A stretch of 11,486 nucleotides of DNA from Candidatus Omnitrophota bacterium. GTDB taxonomy: Bacteria > Omnitrophota > Gorgyraeia > Gygaellales > Profunditerraquicolaceae. Shown here piece by piece: positions 1 to 6,039 of the stretch. Within the stretch, counting starts at the first letter, position 1. Every line of letters starts with the position of its first letter. A model generated the notes under the pieces. It saw nothing but the letters and a program-made list of their open reading frames with translations. It ran no database searches and was not told the origin of the DNA. Location of the stretch: the NCBI GenBank assembly GCA_030018895.1, contig JASEHM010000010.1, positions 1-11,486 of the forward strand, in the 5' to 3' direction. Made by a program: the position numbers and the translations under genes.

Positions 1-75
1 TGGCTAAAGGAAGCCAAACCACTGCCTTCTGGCTTGCAGGGCTCGCAATGACGATGTTTTTGTCATTATGACACA
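1..75. repeat. Dispersed repeat fragment at the left edge
   Basis: This is non-coding. Read on the minus strand it contains CGTCATTGCGAGCCCTGCAA, which shares the head CGTCATTGCGAG with sequence at the right edge of the window (11465-11486). It holds short inverted repeats: TGGCT/AGCCA at 1-16 and the perfect palindrome TGTCATTATGACA at about 61-73. It lies just downstream of pyrH, where frr often follows; no frr is visible before the edge. No U-run follows the palindrome in the pyrH direction, so I do not call it a terminator. Confidence 0.5.
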
Positions 76-100
76 GTCTGCTTATGAGCGGAGAAAAGTT

Positions 101-823
101 TCATTTGACAATAGTTCCTATCTTTTCGCCTAAAACAACACGTTTGATATTCCCTTCCCGGGTCAAATTAAAAACTACAATGGGCAATTTATTATCCATG
201 CACAAACTTATGGCAGTGGCGTCCATAACCTTAAGGCCCTTTTTTAATACATCTATATGTTTCAACTGATTAATCTTCTTCGCACTTTTTACCTTTAGAG
301 GATCTGCTGAATACACGCCGTCAACCTTAGTTGCCTTTAAAATCACATCAGCATCTATTTCTTTGGCCCGCAATGCCGAGGCAGTATCTGTAGTAAAATA
401 AGGATTCCCTGTCCCTGCCACAAATATAACCACCCTGCCTTTTTCTAAATGCCTTATTGCCCTTCTTTTAATGTAAGGCTCAGCCACTTTCTGCATTTCT
501 ATGGCAGTCATTACGCGTGTAGGCTGGCCCAGCCTTTCTAAGGTATCCTGCAGGGCAAGCCCGTTTATAACAGTAGCTAGCATTCCCATATAATCCGCTA
601 CTGACCTGTCCAAATCTAAGCCGCGCGAGCCGGTATTTTCCTGGCCCCGGAAGATATTACCTGCGCCTAAGACAATTGCTACATCTACTGATAAATCCCT
701 GATTTCTTTTATCTGACGGCAGATACAAATTAAAACAGACTGGTCTATGCCATGGGCTTTTTTACCTGCAAGCGCCTCACCGCTTAATTTAAGGATTATC
801 CTTTTGTAGATAGGCTGTTCCAT
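101..823 (-). CDS. pyrH: UMP kinase (uridylate kinase)
   Basis: A 240-residue protein, full length for bacterial UMP kinase, which phosphorylates UMP to UDP in cytosolic pyrimidine synthesis and belongs to the amino-acid-kinase fold. The family motifs are in order: KLSGEAL (12-18), a glycine loop GAGNIFRG (53-60), DYMGMLATVINGLAL (78-92), GTGNPYFTTDTAS (137-149), KATKVDGVYSADP (163-175) and a late MDATAISLC segment. The glycine loop is usually GGGNIFRG, so G54A is a mild departure. The ATG at 823 follows a purine-rich AGGA about 8 nt upstream. It is the third gene of rpsB-tsf-pyrH on the minus strand, but a repeat-filled spacer of 204 bp separates it from tsf, so its expression may be partly uncoupled. 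Identification is secure. Confidence 0.97.
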   Translation of the reverse strand: MEQPIYKRIILKLSGEALAGKKAHGIDQSVLICICRQIKEIRDLSVDVAIVLGAGNIFRGQENTGSRGLDLDRSVADYMGMLATVINGLALQDTLERLGQPTRVMTAIEMQKVAEPYIKRRAIRHLEKGRVVIFVAGTGNPYFTTDTASALRAKEIDADVILKATKVDGVYSADPLKVKSAKKINQLKHIDVLKKGLKVMDATAISLCMDNKLPIVVFNLTREGNIKRVVLGEKIGTIVK

Positions 824-1027
824 TCCTTTTTCCTAAACACGAATTTCCACGAATTTTTTTCAACCCTTCGATTAGACTCAGAATCGATGATGAGCGAATC
901 CATTCGACTTCGCTTAAGGTTTGTCCCGAGCTTGTCGAGAAACGAAGTCAAACCATCGAATTTTCACGAATAAACTCATGGTTTTAATTCGTGTAAATTC
1001 GATTCTTATTCGTGTTAATTCGTGTCT
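824..1027. repeat. Nested inverted repeats in the tsf-pyrH spacer
   Basis: There is no gene here. The outer parts are iterations of CACGAATT-like words: 836-857 carries two, and 985-1026 carries several on the opposite strand (ATTCGTGTAAATTCG, ATTCGTGTTAATTCGTG), giving an imperfect long inverted repeat. Inside it sit smaller stems: TCGATT/AATCGA around 868-886 and GACTTCG (906-912) with CGAAGTC (943-949), whose loop holds CCGAGCTTGTCGAG. The right arm runs to the base before the tsf stop codon. The layout suggests one repeat nested in another. Confidence 0.7.
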
Positions 1028-1552
1028 TTACTCACCGACCTTATATCGCACAAATCTTCGGATAACAACATTTTCACCGATTTTTACCACAATACTGTTT
1101 AAATAATCCTTTATAGTAATACTAGGGTCCTTAACAAATGGCTGCTCTAAGAGGCAATGGTTCTTGTAAAATTCATCCTTATCCTTCTCATGTTCAACAA
1201 CCTCCTGCGGCACATCCTCTTTTTTGATATACAACGGAACTGAAGCAGCTATCTGCATACAGATATCCTTGGTGAATTGCGTAAAATCACTATTGCGCGC
1301 CACAAAATCAGACTCACAATTAACCTCTAAAAGCACGCCTATCTTATGTCCGATATGTATATAAAAGTCTATCCTTCCTTCTTTGGCAGAACGCTCACCC
1401 CTTTTTGCCGCTATCTCAAGGCCGTGTTTGCGTAAAAACACGACTGCCTTCTTAATATCTCCTCCTGACTCCTCAAGGGCTTTTTTACAATGCGCAATAC
1501 TTGCGCAGGTTAGGCTTCTTAATTCTTTAATTGTTTCAACGGTTATTGTCAT
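1028..1552 (-). CDS. tsf: Elongation factor Ts, short form
   Basis: A 174-residue guanine nucleotide exchange factor for EF-Tu. Evidence is the N-terminal UBA-like segment with CKKALEESGGDIKKAVVFLR (22-41), the hallmark SDFVARN (81-87, usually TDFVARN) and the closing pattern RRFVRYKVGE. It is far shorter than E. coli EF-Ts (about 283 residues) and resembles the compact Thermus type (about 196), with a single core subdomain after SDFVARN. The normally conserved TGAGMMDCKKAL stretch reads TCASIAHCKKAL, a marked change at the EF-Tu contact helix. The ATG at 1552 has a good AGGAGA Shine-Dalgarno sequence 5-6 nt upstream, and the gene starts 22 nt after rpsB. Position between rpsB and pyrH settles the identity. 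Confidence 0.95.
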   Translation of the reverse strand: MTITVETIKELRSLTCASIAHCKKALEESGGDIKKAVVFLRKHGLEIAAKRGERSAKEGRIDFYIHIGHKIGVLLEVNCESDFVARNSDFTQFTKDICMQIAASVPLYIKKEDVPQEVVEHEKDKDEFYKNHCLLEQPFVKDPSITIKDYLNSIVVKIGENVVIRRFVRYKVGE

Positions 1553-1574
1553 CTTGTTCTCCTATCTTGACTTT

Positions 1575-2459
1575 CTACTTCCTATGAAACCTGGGCTTCT
1601 CCTCTACACGGGCCTTTTTTGCCGGCTTTCCCTCTTTATCAGAAGGTTCTTCTGATTCTACCAATTCCTCAATTTCTTTTATCTTTAATTCTTCGTCAAC
1701 CAAAACAGGCAATTCCTGCGGCTTTTCCTCTTCCTTCTCTTTAACAACCACTCCTTCTCCGGAAAGATATGAAAGGAATTTCTTTCTCCCCTCAATTACC
1801 GTATCAGCAATAATGCTTATAATCAAACGTATGGATTTAGACGCATCATCATTTCCAGGAATAGGATAACTAACCATATCCGGATTGGAGTTGGTATCAA
1901 TCAATCCAATAATTGGTATAGATAACCTATTTGCCTCACGGACTGCCGTATCCTCTTTCTTGATATCCACGATAAAAATGGCCTTAGGCATACGCTCCAT
2001 TTTAACTATACCGGAAAAATTTTTATTTAACTTATCCAATTCTTTCTGAAGGCCTGCCTGCTCTTTTTTGGTAAACTTTTGAAATGCCCCGTCTTCCTTC
2101 ATTTTTTCTATCTCTTTTAAACGGTTTATGCTCTTTTTTATAGTGGCAAAATTAGTCAGGAGCCCGCCTGGCCAGCGCTCAGTTACGTAATACATACCGC
2201 AGCGGACAGCTTCCTGATAAACTGCCTCCTGTGCCTGTTTTTTTGTGCCCACAAAAAGCACAAACTCGCTCTTAGAGGTTATGTCCATAAGAAAATCCCT
2301 GGCACGGTTAATGCACTCCTCGGTTTTTTCCAAATCAATGATATAGATACCGTTTCTTGCCCCAAAAATGTACTTCTCCATTTTAGGATTCCAACGTTTT
2401 GTCTGGTGCCCAAAATGTACCCCTGCTTCCAACAATTGTTTAATTAATTCTGAAGGCAT
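1575..2459 (-). CDS. rpsB: 30S ribosomal protein S2
   Basis: A 294-residue uS2. The N-terminal signature GVHFGHQTKRWNPKM (13-27) is followed by the GIYIIDLEKT block (37-46), the coiled-coil insertion (around 110-150) and the core segment IPIIGLIDTNSNPD. I chose the ATG at 2459, not the one 12 codons upstream, because GAGGAG lies 5 nt before it and the protein then begins at the family's normal N-terminus. The last 60 residues (about 235-294) are a highly charged, Lys/Glu-rich tail beyond the conserved fold. First gene of the rpsB-tsf-pyrH cluster; a candidate promoter and leader hairpin lie at 2495-2571. Confidence 0.97.
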   Translation of the reverse strand: MPSELIKQLLEAGVHFGHQTKRWNPKMEKYIFGARNGIYIIDLEKTEECINRARDFLMDITSKSEFVLFVGTKKQAQEAVYQEAVRCGMYYVTERWPGGLLTNFATIKKSINRLKEIEKMKEDGAFQKFTKKEQAGLQKELDKLNKNFSGIVKMERMPKAIFIVDIKKEDTAVREANRLSIPIIGLIDTNSNPDMVSYPIPGNDDASKSIRLIISIIADTVIEGRKKFLSYLSGEGVVVKEKEEEKPQELPVLVDEELKIKEIEELVESEEPSDKEGKPAKKARVEEKPRFHRK

Positions 2460-2494
2460 TTTGTCTCCTCTCGTATAATATGTTTCAATTAACA

Positions 2495-2533
2495 CTGAAA
2501 AAACCTTCTGTTAACTTAAAAAAGGGTTTTCAG
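2495..2533 (-). promoter_or_regulatory. rpsB leader hairpin
   Basis: In the minus orientation CTGAAAACCCTT can pair with AAGGTTTTTTCAG: 7 bp, a bulge, then about 4 bp, around a 14-nt loop. It would form at the extreme 5' end of the rpsB transcript if the promoter at 2542-2571 is used. Autogenous control of rpsB by S2 through the leader is known in enteric bacteria. Whether this hairpin is such a site is inference. Confidence 0.4.
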
Positions 2534-2541
2534 CATTAACT

Positions 2542-2571
2542 GTTTTAGCAACATACTATTTTATGTTTCAA
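2542..2571 (-). promoter_or_regulatory. Candidate rpsB promoter
   Basis: Read on the minus strand: TTGAAA (-35, at 2566-2571), an 18-bp spacer, then TGC-TAAAAC as an extended -10 (hexamer at 2542-2547). The start would fall near 2535, giving a leader of about 75 nt. The -35 box directly abuts the 9-bp target duplication of the 161-bp element, so that insertion stopped just short of the promoter. Confidence 0.45.
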
Positions 2572-2750
2572 TTTTACAATCACTCGTGTCCAAATTAAAC
2601 GTTACTTATCGACGCGAAATGTATTTTGAGATATCAAATTTGTCATACCCGCGAAAGCGGGTATCCAGATTTTTTCTCGTCGTGGATTCCCGCTTAAAGA
2701 TTGCGGGAATGACACTCTAACAGCTAATTTGGACAGCAATGATTTACAAT
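2572..2750. mobile_element. 161-bp MITE-like element, copy 1, with target duplication
   Basis: The element spans 2581-2741. It is flanked by TTTTACAAT (2572-2580) and ATTTACAAT (2742-2750), an 8-of-9 duplication. Its ends are imperfect inverted repeats built on TGTCCAAATTA. It is 97-98% identical to copy 2 at 4774-4934 in reverse orientation, with four differences, all transitions, and no indels. The centre (2641-2714) is a multi-hairpin core: ATACCCGC/GCGGGTAT and ATTCCCGC/GCGGGAAT stems inside a TGTCAT...ATGACA frame. It has no coding capacity, so mobility would depend on a transposase encoded elsewhere. Confidence 0.85.
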
Positions 2751-2811
2751 ATTATCACAAATCAGCTTTTAAATATACCATAAACTTCGTTTTTACGCAA
2801 TTTATTTCTCT

Positions 2812-2974
2812 ATTTCCTGGTAATGCGTCACTTATTGGGGGCACATATCATTCCCGCGAAAGCGGAAATCTAAGTGTCCGTCGGTGACTGGATACCCGCT
2901 GGAGTTTACCCTCATGAAAACGGGGGCGGGCATGACATCATTCCCTCCCGTTTACTGACGCATTACATTTCCTG
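2812..2974. mobile_element. 147-bp MITE-like element inserted in the msbA 3' end
   Basis: The element spans 2820-2966. It has perfect 11-bp terminal inverted repeats, GTAATGCGTCA and TGACGCATTAC, and an 8-bp target duplication ATTTCCTG at 2812-2819 and 2967-2974. The ends differ from those of the 161-bp element, yet the centre again holds a TCATTCCCGCGAAAGCGG-type hairpin and ends GCGGGCATGACAT. The right terminal repeat supplies the msbA stop codon (TAA, complement of 2963-2965). The 2751-2811 stretch to its left is AT-rich and I see nothing in it. Confidence 0.85.
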
Positions 2975-4750
2975 CATCTCATACAGGCGCCTGTATAAAC
3001 CGTCTTTTTCTATAAGATGGCTATGTGTCCCCTGCTGTACAATCGCGCCTTTGTCCAAGATTATTATCTTATGAGCGCTACGCACCGTAGAAAGCCTATG
3101 CGCAATTACGAAAACAGTCCTGCCCTGAATAAGCTTATCTAAAGCATCCTGCACAATACGCTCTGCCTCAGAATCTAACTGAGAGGTTGCCTCATCTAAG
3201 ATTAAAATCGCAGGATTCTTTAACAGCGCCCTGGCAATAGCAAGCCTTTGACGTTCTCCTCCGGAAAGTTTCGTCCCCCTATCGCCGATAACTGTATTAT
3301 ACCCTAAAGGAAAATTCCTGATAAACTCATCAGCATGCGCCTGAGCTGCTGCCTGAGTTATTTCTTTATCACTAGCATAAGGTGAACCATAAGCAATATT
3401 TGCTTTTATAGTATCATTGAAAAGGATTGTCTCCTGCGTAACAATCCCGATTAGGCTGCGTAGAGCCCTAATGCCCATCTCTGTTATATCCACTCCGTCA
3501 ATACAAATCTTTCCTTTTCTAGGGTCATAAAACCTGGGGATTAAATCTAAAAGCGTGGTCTTTCCTGCGCCGCTTGGCCCAACAACAGCTATCATCTGGC
3601 CTTTTTTCACCTCTAAATTTATATCTTTTAGGATTAATTGACCCGTATAATCAAACCAAACATTTTCAAATCTAATGCTTTCCTTAAAACTAACAGATTG
3701 CAAGGCGCCTGGTTTTTCCTTTACACTAGGAACAGTATCTAAAACTTCGTAAATACGGTTTGAGGCAACTACTGCCTGCTGCATTATGGAATTAACCTGG
3801 CTTAATTTCTTAAATGGTTTAATCAACGAAAGAAGTGTTGCCATAAATAAAGTAAAGGTACCAAAAGAAATTCCTCCTTCTATCACCTGCCTGCCGGCAT
3901 AGAATATAATAAAAAGGGCCATGGCCACACCGGTTAATTCTGTGGTAATACCTAACAAAAGCGTCCTTTTTATGGATTTCATAGCAATTTTATAATAATC
4001 CTGATTTTGTTTTTTAAACTTTAATGCCTCTCTTTCTTCAGCGCAGAATGCCCGCACAATACGGCTGCCAAGGAAGGTTTCAACTAAAAGTGAATTTATA
4101 TCCGCCATCTTCTCCTGCGATCTTTTACTTAATTTCCGTAGAATCCTACCAACCAAAATCACGGGAACAGCCACCATAGGCAGAATTACCAAGGAAATCA
4201 AAGCCATCCTCCAATTAATAAAAAAGGTTAAAACAGCAAAACAGATAACCTGAAATGACTGATAAATCAGATCCTCAAGGCCGTAAGATACGGCATTTTC
4301 TATCAATTTTACGTCATTGGTAACCCGCGAAACTAATTCACCGCTTCTTTTCTGTATAAAATAGTCAAGGGAAAGAACCTGGAGTTTGGCGTAAACTTGA
4401 TCTTTTACGTCCCTGATCACCTTTTGGCCGACACCAGACATAATATAGGCCTGTAAAAACTCAAAAAATGCCCTGACGCAAAGAGCTATGGGCATAACAA
4501 TAAGAATCAGATACAAAACTTTTAACTGGTTTAGCGCATTCAAATAATTCAGGATGTTCTCAATAAATACCGGGTATTTATTGTTGGCAAATACAATAGA
4601 TTTATTGGTAAAAACCCTGTCTATTATGGGAACAATCGCGCTTAGCCGGAAAACATCTAATAAAGTAACAATACCCATAAATATTCCGGATAAAACCAAA
4701 AGTCCGTAATAGGGCCTGGCAAAACTAAATAATCTGCGGTAATCTCTCAT
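2963..4750 (-). CDS. msbA: MsbA-type lipid ABC exporter (TMD-NBD half transporter)
   Basis: A 595-residue type IV-fold ABC exporter half, probably flipping lipid A-core or another lipid-linked glycan across the inner membrane as a homodimer. About six hydrophobic segments fill residues 1-310. The nucleotide-binding domain follows: Walker A GPSGAGKTT (391-399), Q-loop Q439, signature LSGGERQR (495-502), Walker B ending D519-E520 (catalytic Glu present) and H-loop H551. The length matches MsbA (about 580), and lpxB lies nearby, but sequence motifs alone do not separate MsbA from other lipid exporters. The ATG at 4750 has no visible Shine-Dalgarno, and a 161-bp element ends 23 bp upstream. The last codon and stop are contributed by another element; the older end can be reconstructed as ...QEIEK. 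Confidence 0.88.
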   Translation of the reverse strand: MRDYRRLFSFARPYYGLLVLSGIFMGIVTLLDVFRLSAIVPIIDRVFTNKSIVFANNKYPVFIENILNYLNALNQLKVLYLILIVMPIALCVRAFFEFLQAYIMSGVGQKVIRDVKDQVYAKLQVLSLDYFIQKRSGELVSRVTNDVKLIENAVSYGLEDLIYQSFQVICFAVLTFFINWRMALISLVILPMVAVPVILVGRILRKLSKRSQEKMADINSLLVETFLGSRIVRAFCAEEREALKFKKQNQDYYKIAMKSIKRTLLLGITTELTGVAMALFIIFYAGRQVIEGGISFGTFTLFMATLLSLIKPFKKLSQVNSIMQQAVVASNRIYEVLDTVPSVKEKPGALQSVSFKESIRFENVWFDYTGQLILKDINLEVKKGQMIAVVGPSGAGKTTLLDLIPRFYDPRKGKICIDGVDITEMGIRALRSLIGIVTQETILFNDTIKANIAYGSPYASDKEITQAAAQAHADEFIRNFPLGYNTVIGDRGTKLSGGERQRLAIARALLKNPAILILDEATSQLDSEAERIVQDALDKLIQGRTVFVIAHRLSTVRSAHKIIILDKGAIVQQGTHSHLIEKDGLYRRLYEMQEM

Positions 4751-4764
4751 AGCATTACGTTAAT

Positions 4765-4943
4765 TGATAGCATCATTGCTGTCCAAATTAGCTGTTAAAG
4801 TGTCATTCCCGCAATCTTTAAGCGGGAATCCACGACGAGAAAAAATCTGGATACCCGCTTTCGCGGGTATGACAAATTTGATATCTTAAAATACATTTCG
4901 CGTCGATAAGTAACGTCTAATTTGGACACGAATGTGATAGCAT
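4765..4943. mobile_element. 161-bp MITE-like element, copy 2, with perfect 9-bp target duplication
   Basis: The element spans 4774-4934, flanked by the exact duplication TGATAGCAT (4765-4773 and 4935-4943). Its terminal inverted repeats run about 24 bp with 20 matches: CATTGCTGTCCAAATTAG against CATTCGTGTCCAAATTAG, each then continuing to GTTA. It is inverted relative to copy 1. It lies between the divergent msbA and oxidoreductase genes, 14 bp from the msbA start codon. A 61-codon open frame across it (4795-4980, minus) is a chance translation of the repeat. Confidence 0.9.
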
Positions 4944-4998
4944 CGCTCGTAATTCGTACTTCATACATCGTACTTAGCATATTAATATATCATAACAA

Positions 4999-5026
4999 TT
5001 GACTTTTGTCGAGATTTTGCTATTAT
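4999..5026 (+). promoter_or_regulatory. Promoter for the oxidoreductase-lpxB pair
   Basis: TTGACT at 4999-5004 (5 of 6 to consensus), a 16-bp spacer, and TATTAT at 5021-5026 (5 of 6). The start would fall near 5033, giving a leader of about 80 nt. It is the only strong sigma-70-like match I found before this gene, and it lies beyond copy 2 of the 161-bp element, so the insertion left it intact. Confidence 0.6.
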
Positions 5027-5038
5027 TTTTATACATTC

Positions 5039-5106
5039 GCCCCGCTTTAAAGCGCGGGGCTCAGTATTTCGCTCCAAAAAATCTCCCCGCCTATGGCGGG
5101 AAGGAG
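5039..5106 (+). promoter_or_regulatory. Structured leader with two GC-rich hairpins before the start codon
   Basis: Hairpin 1 (5039-5060) pairs GCCCCGC with GCGGGGC. Hairpin 2 (5086-5100) pairs CCCGCC with GGCGGG across a 3-nt loop and ends exactly where the Shine-Dalgarno AAGGAG (5101-5106) begins, six bases before the ATG at 5113. No U-run follows either stem, so these are not intrinsic terminators. The second hairpin could affect ribosome access; regulation is inference. Confidence 0.5.
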
Positions 5107-5112
5107 CTTCAT

Positions 5113-6039
5113 ATGCAAAAATTAAAAATTGCGGTTATTGGCGCAGGCCGCTTAGGCAGTATCCATGCCAGGATATATAAAGAACTCGAAGACTGTTCCC
5201 TTGTTGGCATCTGCGATACAAATAAACATCAGCTTAATGAAATATCAAAAAACTTAAATACCTGTGGATATCCGGATTATAAACAGCTTTTTGATAAAGT
5301 TGATGCTGTAAGTATTGCCGTACCCACAAACCTGCATTACAAAATCTCCTCTGATTTCCTAAAACACAAACGCCACGTGTTAGTAGAGAAACCTTTTACC
5401 ACAACCTTAAAACAAGCGGATTCACTGATAAAATTGGCCCGCAAAAACAAACTTATACTGCAGGTAGGCCATATTGAACGGTTTAATTCCGCTTTTAGCG
5501 CCGCTCTTTCGCATATAAAAGCGCCAAAATTTATTGAATGCCATCGACTTAGCCCTTTTCCCAACCGGTCCATTGACATAGGCGTGGTTTTGGACCTGAT
5601 GATTCACGATATAGATATTGTCTTAGGCCTGCTTAATTCCAGGGTTAAAAAAATAGAATCAGTAGGTGTGCCGGTATTAACTGGTTTTGAAGATATCGCT
5701 AATGCGCGCCTCACCTTTAAGAACGGCTGCGTGGCAAACCTTACTGCCAGCCGCGTTTCAGATGAGGCTATGCGTAAAATCAGAATCTTTCAGGAAAATA
5801 CTTATATATCCCTGAATTACAAAGAGGCAAAGGCAAGCGTATACAAAAAGACCGACAGCGGTATCGCAAAAGAAAACCTGCCCATTGAAAGCGAAGAGCC
5901 TTTAATTAAAGAATTAAAGGCCTTCATTGAGTCATGTATCAGGAAAAAAGAACCTCTGGTTTCCGGAGAAGTTGCCAGAGAGGCGCTGGCAATAGCGCTA
6001 AAGATCAGCCGTCAAATATGCCGCAAAAAAATATCTTAA
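5113..6039 (+). CDS. Gfo/Idh/MocA family oxidoreductase, lpxB-linked (GnnA-like candidate)
   Basis: A 308-residue NAD(P)-dependent sugar dehydrogenase family protein. It has an N-terminal Rossmann fold with GAGRLG (10-15), the EKP motif (92-94) with the catalytic-site lysine K93, GHIERFN (119-125), and DLMIHDID (161-168) with H165 in the usual active-site position. The ATG at 5113 was chosen over upstream starts because AAGGAG lies six bases before it and the Rossmann strand begins at once. Family members placed beside lpxB are common. One characterised case is GnnA, which oxidises UDP-GlcNAc at C3 so that GnnB can make the 3-amino sugar for amide-rich lipid A. No aminotransferase is visible here, so the substrate is unproven. 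The gene overlaps lpxB by 22 nt. Confidence 0.9.
   Translation: MQKLKIAVIGAGRLGSIHARIYKELEDCSLVGICDTNKHQLNEISKNLNTCGYPDYKQLFDKVDAVSIAVPTNLHYKISSDFLKHKRHVLVEKPFTTTLKQADSLIKLARKNKLILQVGHIERFNSAFSAALSHIKAPKFIECHRLSPFPNRSIDIGVVLDLMIHDIDIVLGLLNSRVKKIESVGVPVLTGFEDIANARLTFKNGCVANLTASRVSDEAMRKIRIFQENTYISLNYKEAKASVYKKTDSGIAKENLPIESEEPLIKELKAFIESCIRKKEPLVSGEVAREALAIALKISRQICRKKIS

Noticed and set aside
61..73. Terminator of pyrH at the TGTCATTATGACA palindrome
   Set aside because: No U-run follows on the minus strand; it looks like a repeat palindrome.
2460..2495. rpsB start 12 codons upstream (MLIETYYTRGDK)
   Set aside because: GAGGAG is correctly spaced for the ATG at 2459, and the S2 family begins at that residue.
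4774..4934. Loss of the msbA Shine-Dalgarno through the 161-bp insertion
   Set aside because: Removing the element and one duplication also leaves no Shine-Dalgarno before the ATG, so its absence predates the insertion.
2572..4943. Composite transposon carrying msbA
   Set aside because: Each 161-bp copy has its own different target duplication, and the outermost flanks do not match, so these are independent insertions.
4795..4980. 61-codon open frame on the minus strand
   Set aside because: It lies over the 161-bp element and is a chance translation of the repeat; no ribosome-binding site or domain.
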